From Bacillus siamensis KCTC 13613 (GTDB lineage Bacteria; Bacillota; Bacilli; Bacillales; Bacillaceae), in the NCBI RefSeq assembly GCF_000262045.1, contig NZ_AJVF01000039.1:1-64000 (forward strand): DNA of 64,000 nt, read 5' to 3'. Positions 31,701 through 40,766 of this stretch are shown in pieces (position 1 is the first letter of the stretch; the number at the start of each line of letters is the position of its first letter). Under the pieces are notes generated by a model. The model ran no database searches and was not told the DNA's origin. It saw only the letters and a list, made by a program, of their open reading frames with translations. The position numbers were made by a program, and so were the translations under genes.

Positions 31701-32597
31701 ATGAATATGTTTATAAGGCCCGCAGAAGGAAGAAATAGTGTGTGGAGATATCTCCTTTCTCTGTTGGTCATTGCGGGTTTGTTCATTTTTGGAAGCATAT
31801 TGACCGTGTTTTATATGTTTCTCACGTCCGAGTTCAATCCTTCATTGACGATAGATTGGGATGAAGCGGCATTAAGTGACCCGCTGGCGGATATTTATTT
31901 ACAGCATATCGTCTATTTCATAGCCATCCCGGGCATTTGGATAGCGGTTCGTTTCATTATGAAACGGCGGTTTTTATCCATCATCACACCGAATCAGTCG
32001 CTGAACTGGAAGCGGATTTTCTTTGGATTCGGCACTTACTTTTTGTTGATGTTTATGGCGGGGCTGATTGATTTTTCAATCCATCCGGGTCGCTTCACGC
32101 TTCAGGAATTCCATGCTTCACGCTTTCTGCTGCTGTTAGTGGCATCCATCTTTTTGGTGCCGATTCAAACCTCCGCGGAGGAATTTCTCTTTCGGGGTTT
32201 TCTGCTTCAGTTCGCCGGAAAACTGACAGCAAATGCGGTGGTTTTGACTGTCATCGTCGGCGGATTATTCGGCGCACTTCATTTCGGAAATCCGGAGATG
32301 GAAAACGGGGCGCTCTGGGCGGGAATCGGATATGTCACCATCGGCATGATCTGGACCTTTATCACGATAAAAACAGGCAGTCTGGAGATGTCCTTGGGCG
32401 GTCACGCTGCCAATAATATGTTTTTATTTATCTTTCTCACAGAGGATCATTCGGTGTACAGCGGCATTCCGTCGCTATTTGCAACAGCAGCCGGCGGCTA
32501 TGAAATATATGATTGCATATCGACTCTGGTGATCAATGTCATCTTCGCATGGCTCGCGTTCCGTTTTGTGAAAAAAGAAAAGCAGCAGGCCGCCTAG
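31701..32597 (+). CDS. yyaK: CPBP family intramembrane metalloprotease YyaK
   Basis: A 298-residue Abi/CAAX-type membrane protein with about eight helices. The motifs are EEFLFRG (E-E-x-x-x-R, about residues 164-170), the FGALHFGN histidine motif and the late HAANN motif, together the metal-binding set of CPBP proteases. The stop codon overlaps that of the converging yyaL (shared CTAG at 32594-32597). The role is unknown. Confidence 0.9.
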   Translation: MNMFIRPAEGRNSVWRYLLSLLVIAGLFIFGSILTVFYMFLTSEFNPSLTIDWDEAALSDPLADIYLQHIVYFIAIPGIWIAVRFIMKRRFLSIITPNQSLNWKRIFFGFGTYFLLMFMAGLIDFSIHPGRFTLQEFHASRFLLLLVASIFLVPIQTSAEEFLFRGFLLQFAGKLTANAVVLTVIVGGLFGALHFGNPEMENGALWAGIGYVTIGMIWTFITIKTGSLEMSLGGHAANNMFLFIFLTEDHSVYSGIPSLFATAAGGYEIYDCISTLVINVIFAWLAFRFVKKEKQQAA

Positions 32598-34663
32598 GCT
32601 CTGCTGCTGATTTGTAATGTGTTCATCGCTTCATCAATATCCGTCGTCGGCCTGCGGCAGGTAAAATTTTCACAAATGTAAACCGTCGTTTTACCGTCAA
32701 TCATTTGATAGCCCGCGGCAAAATCAGAAATGCCTGCAAGCTCTGACGGATGTTCCGCGGCGAGAATCGTATAGGCGGGAGTGAAATGTTCCTGAAGCGC
32801 CTCAATGAAACGCTTTCTGTCCGGATCATCTTTGCTTCCGAACACAACGATTTCTTTTTGCGGCATTGTATACGCCAGTACGCTTTGCATGAAGAAAGCG
32901 TTGCTGCTCGGGTAGGCCTCTATTTCCCGTTTGAAAACAGAAAACATGGCTTCAGCTTTTTCGATCAGTGATACATCACCCGTCAGGCGGCCGAGGCGAA
33001 GCAGCTGGACGGCAGCCGCGCTGTTTCCGGAAGGCACGGCTCCGTCATAAACTTCTTTTTCCCTGACAAGAAGAGTCTCGGCGTCATTCCCCGTAAAGAA
33101 GAAACCTCCGTGTCCTTCATCCCAGAACAGATCGAGCATGCTTGTACATAACGTTTTCGCTTTTTGCAGATAAGACGCATCAAAATCCGCTTCATACAGG
33201 TCAAGGTAAGCCCAAATGAGAAAAGCGTAATCATCGATAAATCCTTTGTTTTTCACTTCGCCCTCACGGTAGCGGACCATGACGCGCCCGTCCGGCATGA
33301 GGTGACGTTCGAGAAAGCGGATCGCTGTTTCCGCCATGCTGAGAAAGTCCCGATCGTGAAATACCTTTGCGGCTTTTGCCAGCCCGGCAATCATGAGCGC
33401 GTTCCATGAGGTCAGCACTTTGTCATCTGTGTGCGGATAGCTTCTGTTTTCCCGCGCCTCCAGCAATTTTTTTCTTGCGCCTTCAAGACGTTCGGTCAGC
33501 TCATGTCCGGTGAGGCCGGTTTCTTCGAGGATGGCCTCACGCCGCGTGAAAATAAGGTTCGGGATGTTTTCTCCTTCGAAATTGCCTTGATCTGTGATGT
33601 TATATACCTTGCAATAAAGCGAGCCGAGTTCATCACCGAGAAGATCCATGATTTCTTTTTTTGACCATATGTAATATTTCCCCTCACGGCCTTCGGTATC
33701 AGCGTCTAAGGCTGAGAAAAAGCTGCCGTCTTCATGCATCATTTCCCGCTGAATAAACGTCACGATCTGCCTCGCAACCTGTTTGTAGCGCTCATTGCCC
33801 GTGACTTGATAGGCTTCGGTATATGCGGTCAGGAGAAGGGCGTTGTCATACAGCATTTTCTCAAAGTGCGGCACGAGCCATTCATTATCAGTCGAGTAGC
33901 GGGCAAAGCCGAACCCGATGTGGTCAAAAATACCGCCGTTCGCCATGCCGTCGAGTGTCTTGGTTACGCCTGCCAATGCCTGTTCCTTACCCGTATAGCT
34001 GTAGTAGCGAAGCAGAAACATGAGCATATGCGGCATCGGGAACTTCGGAGCCTGGCCGAACCCGCCGTACACCGTATCAAACCCGCCGGCCAGCTGGCGA
34101 TACGTGTCATGGACCGCCTGTTCGCCAAGCATGCCCTCAGCCGGGTGAACCTTGACTTCAAGATGAGCGGCGGCGTTTTCAGCAATATCCTCGACATGCT
34201 GCCGGTCGTTTGCAAACGTTTCGGACAGATGTTCAAGCACATCGATAAAGCCAGGGCGGTTAAATTTGCTCGTCTTCGGAAAATACGTCCCCGCATAAAA
34301 CGGCTTCTGATCAGGTGTGATGAACACATTCAGCGGCCACCCGCCCTGCCCCGTCATCAGCTGGCAGATTCTCATATACACGGAATCCACATCAGGCCGC
34401 TCCTCACGATCAACCTTGATGGCTATAAATTTATCATTTAGAATACCGGCGATCTCTTCGTCTTCAAAGGACTCGTGAGCCATTACGTGGCACCAGTGAC
34501 ATGTCGAATAGCCGATGCTGACAAGAACCGGCTTGTTTTCGCGTTTCGCTTTTTCGAAGGCTTCTTCTCCCCAAGGGTGCCAGTTTACGGGGTTGTGGGC
34601 GTGTTGGAGGAGATATGGAGACTTCTCTGTGATTAAACTGTTGGGTTTGCTATTGTTTGGCAT
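32594..34663 (-). CDS. yyaL: Thioredoxin-domain protein YyaL (DUF255, spermatogenesis-associated protein 20 family)
   Basis: A 689-residue cytoplasmic protein. The N-terminal DUF255 domain is thioredoxin-like with [16 protein letters not shown] (CHWC near residues 57-60). The remainder is an alpha/alpha-barrel resembling cellobiose epimerases or glycosidases ([50 protein letters not shown]). The in vivo substrate is unknown. The first ~190 bases are duplicated twice downstream of the gene's 5' end, at 35936-36123 and about 38021-38085, with an inserted gene between each copy. Confidence 0.92.
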   Translation of the reverse strand: MPNNSKPNSLITEKSPYLLQHAHNPVNWHPWGEEAFEKAKRENKPVLVSIGYSTCHWCHVMAHESFEDEEIAGILNDKFIAIKVDREERPDVDSVYMRICQLMTGQGGWPLNVFITPDQKPFYAGTYFPKTSKFNRPGFIDVLEHLSETFANDRQHVEDIAENAAAHLEVKVHPAEGMLGEQAVHDTYRQLAGGFDTVYGGFGQAPKFPMPHMLMFLLRYYSYTGKEQALAGVTKTLDGMANGGIFDHIGFGFARYSTDNEWLVPHFEKMLYDNALLLTAYTEAYQVTGNERYKQVARQIVTFIQREMMHEDGSFFSALDADTEGREGKYYIWSKKEIMDLLGDELGSLYCKVYNITDQGNFEGENIPNLIFTRREAILEETGLTGHELTERLEGARKKLLEARENRSYPHTDDKVLTSWNALMIAGLAKAAKVFHDRDFLSMAETAIRFLERHLMPDGRVMVRYREGEVKNKGFIDDYAFLIWAYLDLYEADFDASYLQKAKTLCTSMLDLFWDEGHGGFFFTGNDAETLLVREKEVYDGAVPSGNSAAAVQLLRLGRLTGDVSLIEKAEAMFSVFKREIEAYPSSNAFFMQSVLAYTMPQKEIVVFGSKDDPDRKRFIEALQEHFTPAYTILAAEHPSELAGISDFAAGYQMIDGKTTVYICENFTCRRPTTDIDEAMNTLQISSRA

Positions 34664-34672
34664 GGGATCACC
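34484..34672 (-). repeat. yyaL 5'-end repeat, copy A (within intact yyaL)
   Basis: This is the functional 5' end of yyaL, from the CHWC codons to just before the ATG. It is nearly identical to the copy at 35936-36123 and recognisably similar to about 38021-38085. Confidence 0.85.
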
Positions 34673-34826
34673 TTCTTTCGTAGTAAAGATTATTATTTAA
34701 TTTATTATGAGCGATCTCCCTAATTTTATAACATAATTTCAACGATTACTTTCGTGAGGGTAATCTTTACTTGAATTTTTGCTCTAATAGCGCGAAAGCT
34801 CTTCTATAAGTGAAAAAATCACCCCA

Positions 34827-34855
34827 TTGACAACTAATGTTGTTGATTTTATAAT
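34827..34855 (+). promoter_or_regulatory. Promoter of the EamA cargo gene
   Basis: Consensus TTGACA (34827-34832) and consensus TATAAT (34850-34855) are 17 bases apart. A leader of about 125 bases with a terminator hairpin follows before the gene. Confidence 0.85.
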
Positions 34856-34891
34856 AAATTCAAATTTGAATAATAAAACCTTTATTTAGGA

Positions 34892-34962
34892 CGTGGATTT
34901 TTCTAGAGAGAACTCTATTTTCGCCACACAACTGTCAGTAGACAATTGTGTGGTTTTTTTTG
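34892..34962 (+). promoter_or_regulatory. Attenuator-like leader with terminator hairpin
   Basis: The leader has a small hairpin (TAGAG AGAA CTCTA, 34904-34917) and then an intrinsic terminator: CCACACAA-C-TGTC (34924-34936), loop AGTA, GACA-A-TTGTGTGG (34941-34953) and eight T residues. An upstream GTGG (34893-34896) can pair with CCAC of the terminator's left arm. That alternative pairing would relieve termination, so the leader may be a riboswitch or protein-controlled attenuator. I do not recognise a known riboswitch consensus. Confidence 0.6.
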
Positions 34963-34987
34963 TGCAAAAAAAAAGGAGGGGGAAACT

Positions 34988-35854
34988 TTGAAGAAATGGC
35001 ATTATGCGTTAATTGTTTTTTTAGGTGGATGTTGTTATGGAATATTATCTATGTTTGTTAAACTAGCTTATTTAGCAGGGTATTCGGTGACAGAGGTAAC
35101 AGGCGGACAATATTTATTTGGAACCTTAATTACTTGGATTCTTGTTTTATTTACAAAAAAGAAAAATGTCACCCGAAGTCAAACACTCAAATTACTGTTA
35201 TCGGGAATTCCTTTCGGTCTGACAGGTGCATTTTATTATCATTCATTACAAACTCTTAATGCGTCACTGGCTATTATCTTACTATTTCAATTCATTTGGA
35301 TTGGTACACTTTTCGAGCTTATAATCTATAAGAGAAAACCAAACAAAGAAAAACTTATATCAATATTTATTCTTTTAGTGGGTTCCATACTAGCAGGAGG
35401 TATTATTTCTGAAGGCGGAATTGAATTATCATGGCAAGGTACAATTTGGGGACTTTTATCTGCTTTAACATTTGCAACGTCACTTTTTCTCAGTGGTTCA
35501 GTAGGGAAAGATACTCCCCCATTACTAAAAAGTGCATTTCTTTCTACAGGTGCTTTAGTGGTTGTATTCTTGATATTCCCACCAATTTATTTATTGGACT
35601 TACCCACGCTAGCGGGAGTTGCACCGTATGGATTTATACTAGGTTTGTTTGGAGTTTTCCTCCCTCCTCTTTTATATTCCATAGGAATGCCTCATATTGG
35701 TCCTGGACTTGGGACAATTTTAACAGCATCTGAACTTCCAGTAGCTGTTTCCATGTCTGCATTGGTCTTGGGTGAAAGTGTAGGTTGGTCGCGATGGATG
35801 GGAGTTATCCTTATATTAAGTGGAATTATTGTTAGTAATGTTAGACAATCATAA
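34988..35854 (+). CDS. EamA (DMT) family exporter, inserted beside yyaL
   Basis: A 288-residue ten-helix drug/metabolite transporter with two EamA repeats (about residues 1-135 and 145-285). The start is TTG 34988, behind AAGGAGGGGG. Earlier in-frame starts lie inside the terminator hairpin of the leader. It is clearly AT-richer than yyaJ-yyaL and has its own strong promoter. It lies in the yyaM position of B. subtilis and belongs to the same family, but I cannot say it is the orthologue. It is flanked on both sides by copies of the yyaL 5' end. Substrate unknown. Confidence 0.82.
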   Translation: MKKWHYALIVFLGGCCYGILSMFVKLAYLAGYSVTEVTGGQYLFGTLITWILVLFTKKKNVTRSQTLKLLLSGIPFGLTGAFYYHSLQTLNASLAIILLFQFIWIGTLFELIIYKRKPNKEKLISIFILLVGSILAGGIISEGGIELSWQGTIWGLLSALTFATSLFLSGSVGKDTPPLLKSAFLSTGALVVVFLIFPPIYLLDLPTLAGVAPYGFILGLFGVFLPPLLYSIGMPHIGPGLGTILTASELPVAVSMSALVLGESVGWSRWMGVILILSGIIVSNVRQS

Positions 35855-35877
35855 AAAACAACTGCAATTAATGCCGG

Positions 35878-35922
35878 GACAAGATAATCAAATTTGAAGA
35901 TTGTCTTGTCTGTTTTTTTAAG
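35878..35922 (+). terminator. Terminator of the EamA cargo gene
   Basis: GACAAGA-AATC and GATT-GTCTTGTC pair around AAATTTGA and run into GTTTTTTT. Confidence 0.75.
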
Positions 35923-35935
35923 GGTAGTTATACGA

Positions 35936-36123
35936 ACGTGGCATCAATGACAAGTCGAATAGCCGATGCTGACAAGAACCGGCTTGTTTTCGCGTTGCGC
36001 TTTTTCGAAGGCTTCTTCTCCCCAAGGGTGCCAGTTTACTGGGTTGTGGGCGTGTTGAAGTAAATATGGGGACTTCTCCGTGATTAAGCTGTTGGGTTTG
36101 CTTTTATTTGGCATGGGATCATC
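35936..36123 (-). pseudogene. Duplicated 5' fragment of yyaL, copy B
   Basis: On the minus strand it reads from the ATG at 36114 through [20 protein letters not shown] to GYSTCH, followed by a TGA in place of the tryptophan codon of CHWC. It agrees with the intact gene for about 188 bases, including the ribosome-site region, with scattered silent differences. Homology stops just after the second cysteine codon. It is too diverged to be a fresh duplication and looks like the end of a related yyaL allele. Confidence 0.88.
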
Positions 36124-36144
36124 CGCTTTCAATTTGTTTTTCAT

Positions 36145-37105
36145 TCTTACTGTACCACAAGTATAAAATTAAATACTTTAAATATTTCCCCTTTCAAACG
36201 TGAAGGTGTTTTTCATTTATCCCATATTATGGGTTAGTCCCCACTGGTCTGCGACAGTTTTATTGTGGTGTGTTCCGGAAAGAGTGGTTATGTTAAGTTA
36301 CGTTGCAAATAAACAAATTACTAATTCTGTTCTTTTGTTAGCTTTGAGCTTTTGTGATATATGATTTAACTGAAGGAGATTATATGTATTGAATTGATTT
36401 AATAAACCTTTGGTGACGGCGGCCGACTTGGTTAAAGGAAAAGAAACAAAGTTGGAAGAGTAGACTTTATGTCTGCTCATTTTTTTGTGCTTAAAATCTG
36501 TCAAAAAACAATAATATTGAATAGCACATTTTTAGTAAAAGAAACATAAGTCCAATTCGTTAAGATCGTTTTTTCATATTCTATAAAAAAACTGGAGGTG
36601 TATTTTTTGTCAAGTTGGTACGAGGGATTAATCTAAGAGTTGCATAAGAAGCGAGATATAAAATAGATGAAATAGCCCGTCCATACACTTAATTCAGTGC
36701 AAGAATTCAAAGCAGCCGCTTGAGTCAAGAAATGAGTTGCTGTTTCTGAGAATATTGCAAAAAACTGAACTATATCCTGAAACTGTATTAACAATGTTAT
36801 GCGTGTTGCCAACTCTAGTTACGGTAATGAGAGAATGGCTAGGTTCGCCGTTCTTACAGATTGGGCACACTGGGCATTCCAATGCTGTTTTCCTTTTTTT
36901 GCTCATTGAGGAAGAGGAGTGAATGGTTGGGGAATTTGGTTTAGGAATTGATCCAGTTCTTTCGGTGTGGAACCTCGGGAAACCACTTGATGGTATTTAA
37001 CAGTAACGAATGAAAAAAGTAAAAAAATTGAGCGTGTGAGAAAATAATTATTTATTCAAACAGATCATGATATTCATAGTTAGTAAGCAGATTAAATGAG
37101 AGGAA
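36145..37105. other. AT-rich gap with decayed sequence
   Basis: I see no convincing gene in these 960 bases. At 36593 a good ribosome site (GGAGGTG) precedes a TTG that opens only nine codons (MSSWYEGLI) before a stop, and the next stops follow quickly, so it resembles a gene start broken by mutation. A weak candidate minus-strand frame with cysteine pairs (36694-36906) has no ribosome site. Confidence 0.5.
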
Positions 37106-37807
37106 GTGGTATGTTTGGTTGTTATCGTACGTGGAACATGCGTAGGAGTGTCATACCGAGCGAGCAGCGGAGCTTCATGCAGGAATGGCTATTGTGTTCA
37201 TAACGGAAGATTGGTAGGTGGCGTCACAAGTATAACGAACAACACCATCAATGTAACCACAAGTGTTCAAAACACAAACTTGTCGGCTTATCAGGGCATT
37301 CTTCTCAGTCACTTAGCGGTTAATCCTATAACTGGTCAAGTCACCCAGCAGTATTTATTCATTAACAGAAACCGATTACAAAGTGTTAGAGTAACTCCTT
37401 ATACGAAATATAGAGATGCCAATTGTCACCGGGAAAGCCATTATAATATACCTGACATCATTTATCCAGGTGAATGTGTCGGAATTAGGTTTTTTGTAAA
37501 TAATCGTTATGAAATCAGTAATGGCAGATACCTATATTGGCAAGGGGCAACGAACCACTGTAGATTCAATGAACGCCCTCAGAGTACGAACAGAAGATAT
37601 GTAAGACAGATCTGGTATTCTCATTGGATACTTAATCCAAATAATCCTGCGGATATTATTGATCAAAAAAAATCAAGAGGGCGAGGGGCTCCTGGAAATG
37701 AGCACCGAATTTATGTTTTTAAACTGAGAGATCCATTTAATGGCGAGATCATACCAGTAACTCCAATACTCTCTAATAGAAGGAATTTAAGAATTATTTA
37801 TCATTAG
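37106..37807 (+). CDS. Uncharacterised protein, cargo of the second yyaL-flanked module
   Basis: I do not recognise this 233-residue protein. From about residue 33 it is rich in N, T, R and Y with predicted beta strands (GVTSITNNTINVTTSVQNT, QQYLFINRNRLQSVRV), and it holds five or six cysteines but no membrane segment or catalytic motif. The N terminus is doubtful. GTG 37106 is too close to GAGAGGAAG, while an ATG in another frame at about 37110 has good spacing but stops after 31 codons. A frameshift near the start is therefore possible, in which case this is a pseudogene. It lies between yyaL copies B and C. Confidence 0.6.
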   Translation: MVCLVVIVRGTCVGVSYRASSGASCRNGYCVHNGRLVGGVTSITNNTINVTTSVQNTNLSAYQGILLSHLAVNPITGQVTQQYLFINRNRLQSVRVTPYTKYRDANCHRESHYNIPDIIYPGECVGIRFFVNNRYEISNGRYLYWQGATNHCRFNERPQSTNRRYVRQIWYSHWILNPNNPADIIDQKKSRGRGAPGNEHRIYVFKLRDPFNGEIIPVTPILSNRRNLRIIYH

Positions 37808-37829
37808 GTATGACAGAGAGTTAATCTTT

Positions 37830-37895
37830 GAGGGGGGCCAGTGCAGAAAGGAATTCCTAAAAACAGGCATGCTGGTTCCCCTCTAATAAAAAAGA
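37830..37895 (+). terminator. Terminator after the 37106 gene
   Basis: GAGGGG-GCCAG-GC and GC-CTGG-CCCCTC pair around an A/T-rich loop and are followed by TAATAAAAAA. This is a probable intrinsic terminator, though the T-run is weak. Confidence 0.5.
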
Positions 37896-38020
37896 GAATT
37901 GTTTCTTACTAATAAATAATTTAAAGATAAATGTAAATTGGCAATGGTTCCGATTTTGGAACGGAAACGCATATGCGTTAAGAAAGAGCTTTATACACTT
38001 ATTGTAACTTTCTAGTTATA

Positions 38021-38085
38021 GTGACACCAATGACAGTCGAATAGCCGACGCTGACAAGGATGGGCTTGTTTCGTGTTTTACTTTT
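38021..38085 (-). pseudogene. Duplicated 5' fragment of yyaL, copy C (most decayed)
   Basis: On the minus strand about 60 bases match the yyaL segment coding for [12 protein letters not shown] and the CHWCH site, with several substitutions. It begins at the same point as copy B, near the second cysteine codon. The rest of the 5' end has been lost or has drifted beyond recognition. Nothing else was recognised in 37896-38135. Confidence 0.75.
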
Positions 38086-38135
38086 TCACTGTTCCCTGCG
38101 TCTGCCTAATGATTGAAGCAGGCTCAAGAGGTAAA

Positions 38136-39113
38136 TCAGTTTGAAATTATTTTTACATACATCCCTTCCTCAGCTTTTTTCTTAGCATTTTCGTTCATCG
38201 TTTTAATTTCTTTTGATAATGCAGAGGAAGCGATAAGTTTGTCATCATAGAATACAGACGGATCAATAATCCTCATTTTATTCTTACGATGCAAATGATA
38301 ATCAGCCTTATCTTCTTTAACAATGACTCGTCGATGTAAGCGGCTTACAAGATTTTTCACATCTATATCCCCGGAAGAACGCAAGATGTTCATTACTTCT
38401 TCATCTGTTCCGAGCAGTGTGCTTATGTTAATGATTTCTTTATCCAAAGCGGTTTTTAAAGTCTTAGCCAAATAATCATAACCGTAAATATTAAGAGGAT
38501 TCATAAAGAAATCAATAACCTCTTTATAATAAATTCTTACAAACCATTCAGCAGTTTTTATATCTTTTAAGTATATTTTTCCTTCTTTAATTATTAGATG
38601 ATCTAAGAAATGATCAACTTCCTCCATTGTGATGTTTTCGTACCGATACATATCTCTTAAGGTATAATCGATTCTGTCAGCGCATAACTCAGGAGCTGGC
38701 TGTTCGAGCAAATTCCAATTAGAGTTGTCTAATAGAATGTCTTTGTAATTTAATCCATATGTACTGAGAATATGGGGGATTTCTGAATCAGTTATGATAT
38801 GATGATAAATGTTTTCGTGATAATCCTCATTTTTATTGTTAAACACAAAATCAATAACGTGTGAAAATGCAGTATGAGATACATCGTGAAGTAAACCTGC
38901 GATTTGTTCTTCTAAAGAGCCGCCCAATTTTTTTATGAGAAGCATTACGCCTATGGAATGTTCATACCTCGTGACATTCCACTTTTGATTCACAACATAA
39001 CTTGCTCCTCCTTGGTAAATACCTTTTAGTCTTTGTACTGGATGACTGAAAATAAGCTCTTCAAGAATTCCATCTACAACATAATCGCCATAAATACTAT
39101 CTGTTATCTTCAT
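38136..39113 (-). CDS. HD-domain phosphohydrolase (YdhJ-like)
   Basis: A 325-residue HD-superfamily protein like B. subtilis YdhJ and distant dGTPases. The metal site is visible as R-Y-E-H (VTRYEHSIGVM, about 48-58), the HD pair in AGLLHDVSHTAFSH (about 74-87), and a later aspartate (LCADRIDYTLRDM). The ATG at 39113 (MKITDS) has AAGGGGTG at proper spacing; the longer frame to 39149 does not. The protein is AT-rich and may have arrived by transfer. Substrate not determined. Confidence 0.82.
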   Translation of the reverse strand: MKITDSIYGDYVVDGILEELIFSHPVQRLKGIYQGGASYVVNQKWNVTRYEHSIGVMLLIKKLGGSLEEQIAGLLHDVSHTAFSHVIDFVFNNKNEDYHENIYHHIITDSEIPHILSTYGLNYKDILLDNSNWNLLEQPAPELCADRIDYTLRDMYRYENITMEEVDHFLDHLIIKEGKIYLKDIKTAEWFVRIYYKEVIDFFMNPLNIYGYDYLAKTLKTALDKEIINISTLLGTDEEVMNILRSSGDIDVKNLVSRLHRRVIVKEDKADYHLHRKNKMRIIDPSVFYDDKLIASSALSKEIKTMNENAKKKAEEGMYVKIISN

Positions 39114-39227
39114 TTTCCTTACACCCCTTTTATGCGCCAAGCATGGCAAAGAAGCTGCAACCTATCGCATCATGGATTTTCTTTCTTTTAATATTGATAT
39201 ACTTAACATATCACAATTCTGAAAAAT

Positions 39228-39500
39228 TCAGTTAAGCCTGATTTTATTTGCTTCCAAATAGATAAAACACACCCCGACGACTGTAACTGTTCCGCCTAAA
39301 AGAGAAATAAAGGCGGGCGCTTCGCCTATCCAAAACCAGGAAATGAGTAAGGATAAAGCGGGTGTTGCGTAAAGTGAAATGGATGCTTCTGAAGCGCCGA
39401 CGATTGAAGTGACGTATGCAAGTGCAAAGTATGGGATAACCGTTGGGGCGGCCATTTGTGACAAGCACCGGCTGCGAATACATTCCTTTTAGTTGTGGGT
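39228..39500 (-). pseudogene. Remnant of an EamA transporter (C-terminal part)
   Basis: About 78 residues in one frame (APTVIPYFALAYVTSIVGASEASISLYATPALSLLISWFWIGEAPAFISLLGGTVTVVGVCFIYLEA) are the last three helices of an EamA/DMT exporter; quoted landmarks are the SLYATPAL and WFWIGEAP segments. The upstream codons shift into another frame and no start or N-terminal half exists. It is therefore a truncated, dead gene. Confidence 0.8.
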
Positions 39501-39574
39501 TTCAGGATAAGAAAAAAAGCCTTTATAGAAGGCTTTCGGTAAATAATTCATACAGCCGTTTTGCTGTTATTCGG

Positions 39575-40012
39575 TTAAACCAACTCTTTTGTCATTAAAA
39601 CATGCGGGATACCGTCTTCCATAAATTCCGGTGAATCTGTCTGATATCCCAGTTTGTGATAAAAGCCTTCCGCTTGTGTTTGTCCATGCAGTTTACATTG
39701 AGTGATGCCTTTTTCTTTTATCATGTTTTCTAATTCGCTTATGATTGCTTTGCCCAACCCGTATTTGCGGTAAGGCTTCAGGATGCAGATTCGTTCGAGC
39801 TTGCCTGTATGGTTTACGATGCGGACGCGTCCTGTGCCGGCAGGCTGATTTTCATGATAAACCAAGACATGCCCGCATTGTTCCTGAAGCGTATCAAACT
39901 GATCAAACTCATCGGATTCGGGTACTTGCTGTTCCTCAATGAATACTGCTTTTCTAATCTCAAGCGCTGCTTGTAAATCAATTTCCGTCGTTATTCTTTT
40001 TATCCTCATCAT
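39575..40012 (-). CDS. yyaT: GNAT acetyltransferase, YyaT/YjcF-like
   Basis: A 145-residue GNAT enzyme. The acetyl-CoA loop is PYRKYGLGKAIISELE (about residues 79-94), and the family ending AEGFYHKLGYQT is present. The start at 40012 (MMRIKR) has AAGGA upstream; the frame open to 40048 has none. It is divergent from the MarR gene yybA, the layout of yyaT-yybA in B. subtilis, where YybA represses it. An imperfect palindrome ACAATTATATTGT (40083-40095) between them is a candidate operator. Confidence 0.78.
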   Translation of the reverse strand: MMRIKRITTEIDLQAALEIRKAVFIEEQQVPESDEFDQFDTLQEQCGHVLVYHENQPAGTGRVRIVNHTGKLERICILKPYRKYGLGKAIISELENMIKEKGITQCKLHGQTQAEGFYHKLGYQTDSPEFMEDGIPHVLMTKELV

Positions 40013-40129
40013 TAACCAATCCTTTTCACATATTAGTCTGGACTGCACGGCTTGCTTGTGGTCTTATAGAAGTAACGATAAAACAATTATATTGTAAATG
40101 CAACAAAAATACGAAGGGTTTGAAAAGAT

Positions 40130-40582
40130 ATGACTGATATTTTGCGGGAAATCGGCATGATTGCACGGGCATTGGATTCCATCAGCAATATAGAATTTAA
40201 AGAATTAGACTTAACAAAAGGGCAGTATCTCTATCTTGTTCGTATATGTGAAAACCCGGGAATAATACAGGAAAAATTGGCGGAAATGATTAAAGTTGAC
40301 CGAACAACAGCGGCGAGAGCGATAAAAAAACTGGAAATACAAGGGTTTATTGAAAAGCGTCCTGATGATCAAAATAAAAAAATAAAAAAACTGTTCCCGA
40401 CCGAAAAAGGAAGAAAGGTTTATCCGTTATTGCAAAGAGAAGGAGAGCACTCTGCGGAAGTAGCCTTGGCCGGCTTTACATCTGAAGAAAAAGAAACCAT
40501 TTTCAGCCTTCTTCAGCGGGTGAGAAAAAATATAGAACATGATTGGGAATATGTGAAGAAGGGAAACAAAAGGGATTATTAA
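40130..40582 (+). CDS. yybA: MarR-family repressor YybA
   Basis: A 150-residue MarR regulator. The winged helix runs from about residue 25 to 110, with NPGIIQEKLAEMIKVDRTTAARAIKKLEIQGFIEK as recognition region and wing (RPDDQNKKIKKLFPTEKG). It closely resembles B. subtilis YybA. It is transcribed away from yyaT, so autoregulation and repression of yyaT are likely by analogy. Confidence 0.85.
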   Translation: MTDILREIGMIARALDSISNIEFKELDLTKGQYLYLVRICENPGIIQEKLAEMIKVDRTTAARAIKKLEIQGFIEKRPDDQNKKIKKLFPTEKGRKVYPLLQREGEHSAEVALAGFTSEEKETIFSLLQRVRKNIEHDWEYVKKGNKRDY

Positions 40583-40766
40583 TGGATAATAATTACTTTT
40601 ACTGTGTGGTTGTGTTTTGAATGATTAAAGCCGTAAATGGATACTTTATCTGTAAAATCACCTTCCTCGGTTCCTGCTTCACAATCGGCTGATCGGCTTA
40701 TTTTTAACGAAAAGTATCAATTATGGTATATTTAAATAAGACAAAATAATTGAAGCGGGGAATGAT

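Noticed and set aside
33734..34441. Open frame of 235 codons on the plus strand inside yyaL
   Set aside because: Antisense to the conserved yyaL; no ribosome site or recognisable domain.
35936..36144. A separate short gene encoding a 66-residue protein
   Set aside because: It is a truncated copy of the yyaL 5' end with a stop at the CHWC tryptophan codon, so it is listed as a pseudogene fragment.
36694..36906. Minus-strand 70-codon frame with CPVCPIC cysteine pairs
   Set aside because: The cysteine motif is attractive, but there is no ribosome site before the ATG and the surroundings look decayed. It would need conservation to be believed.
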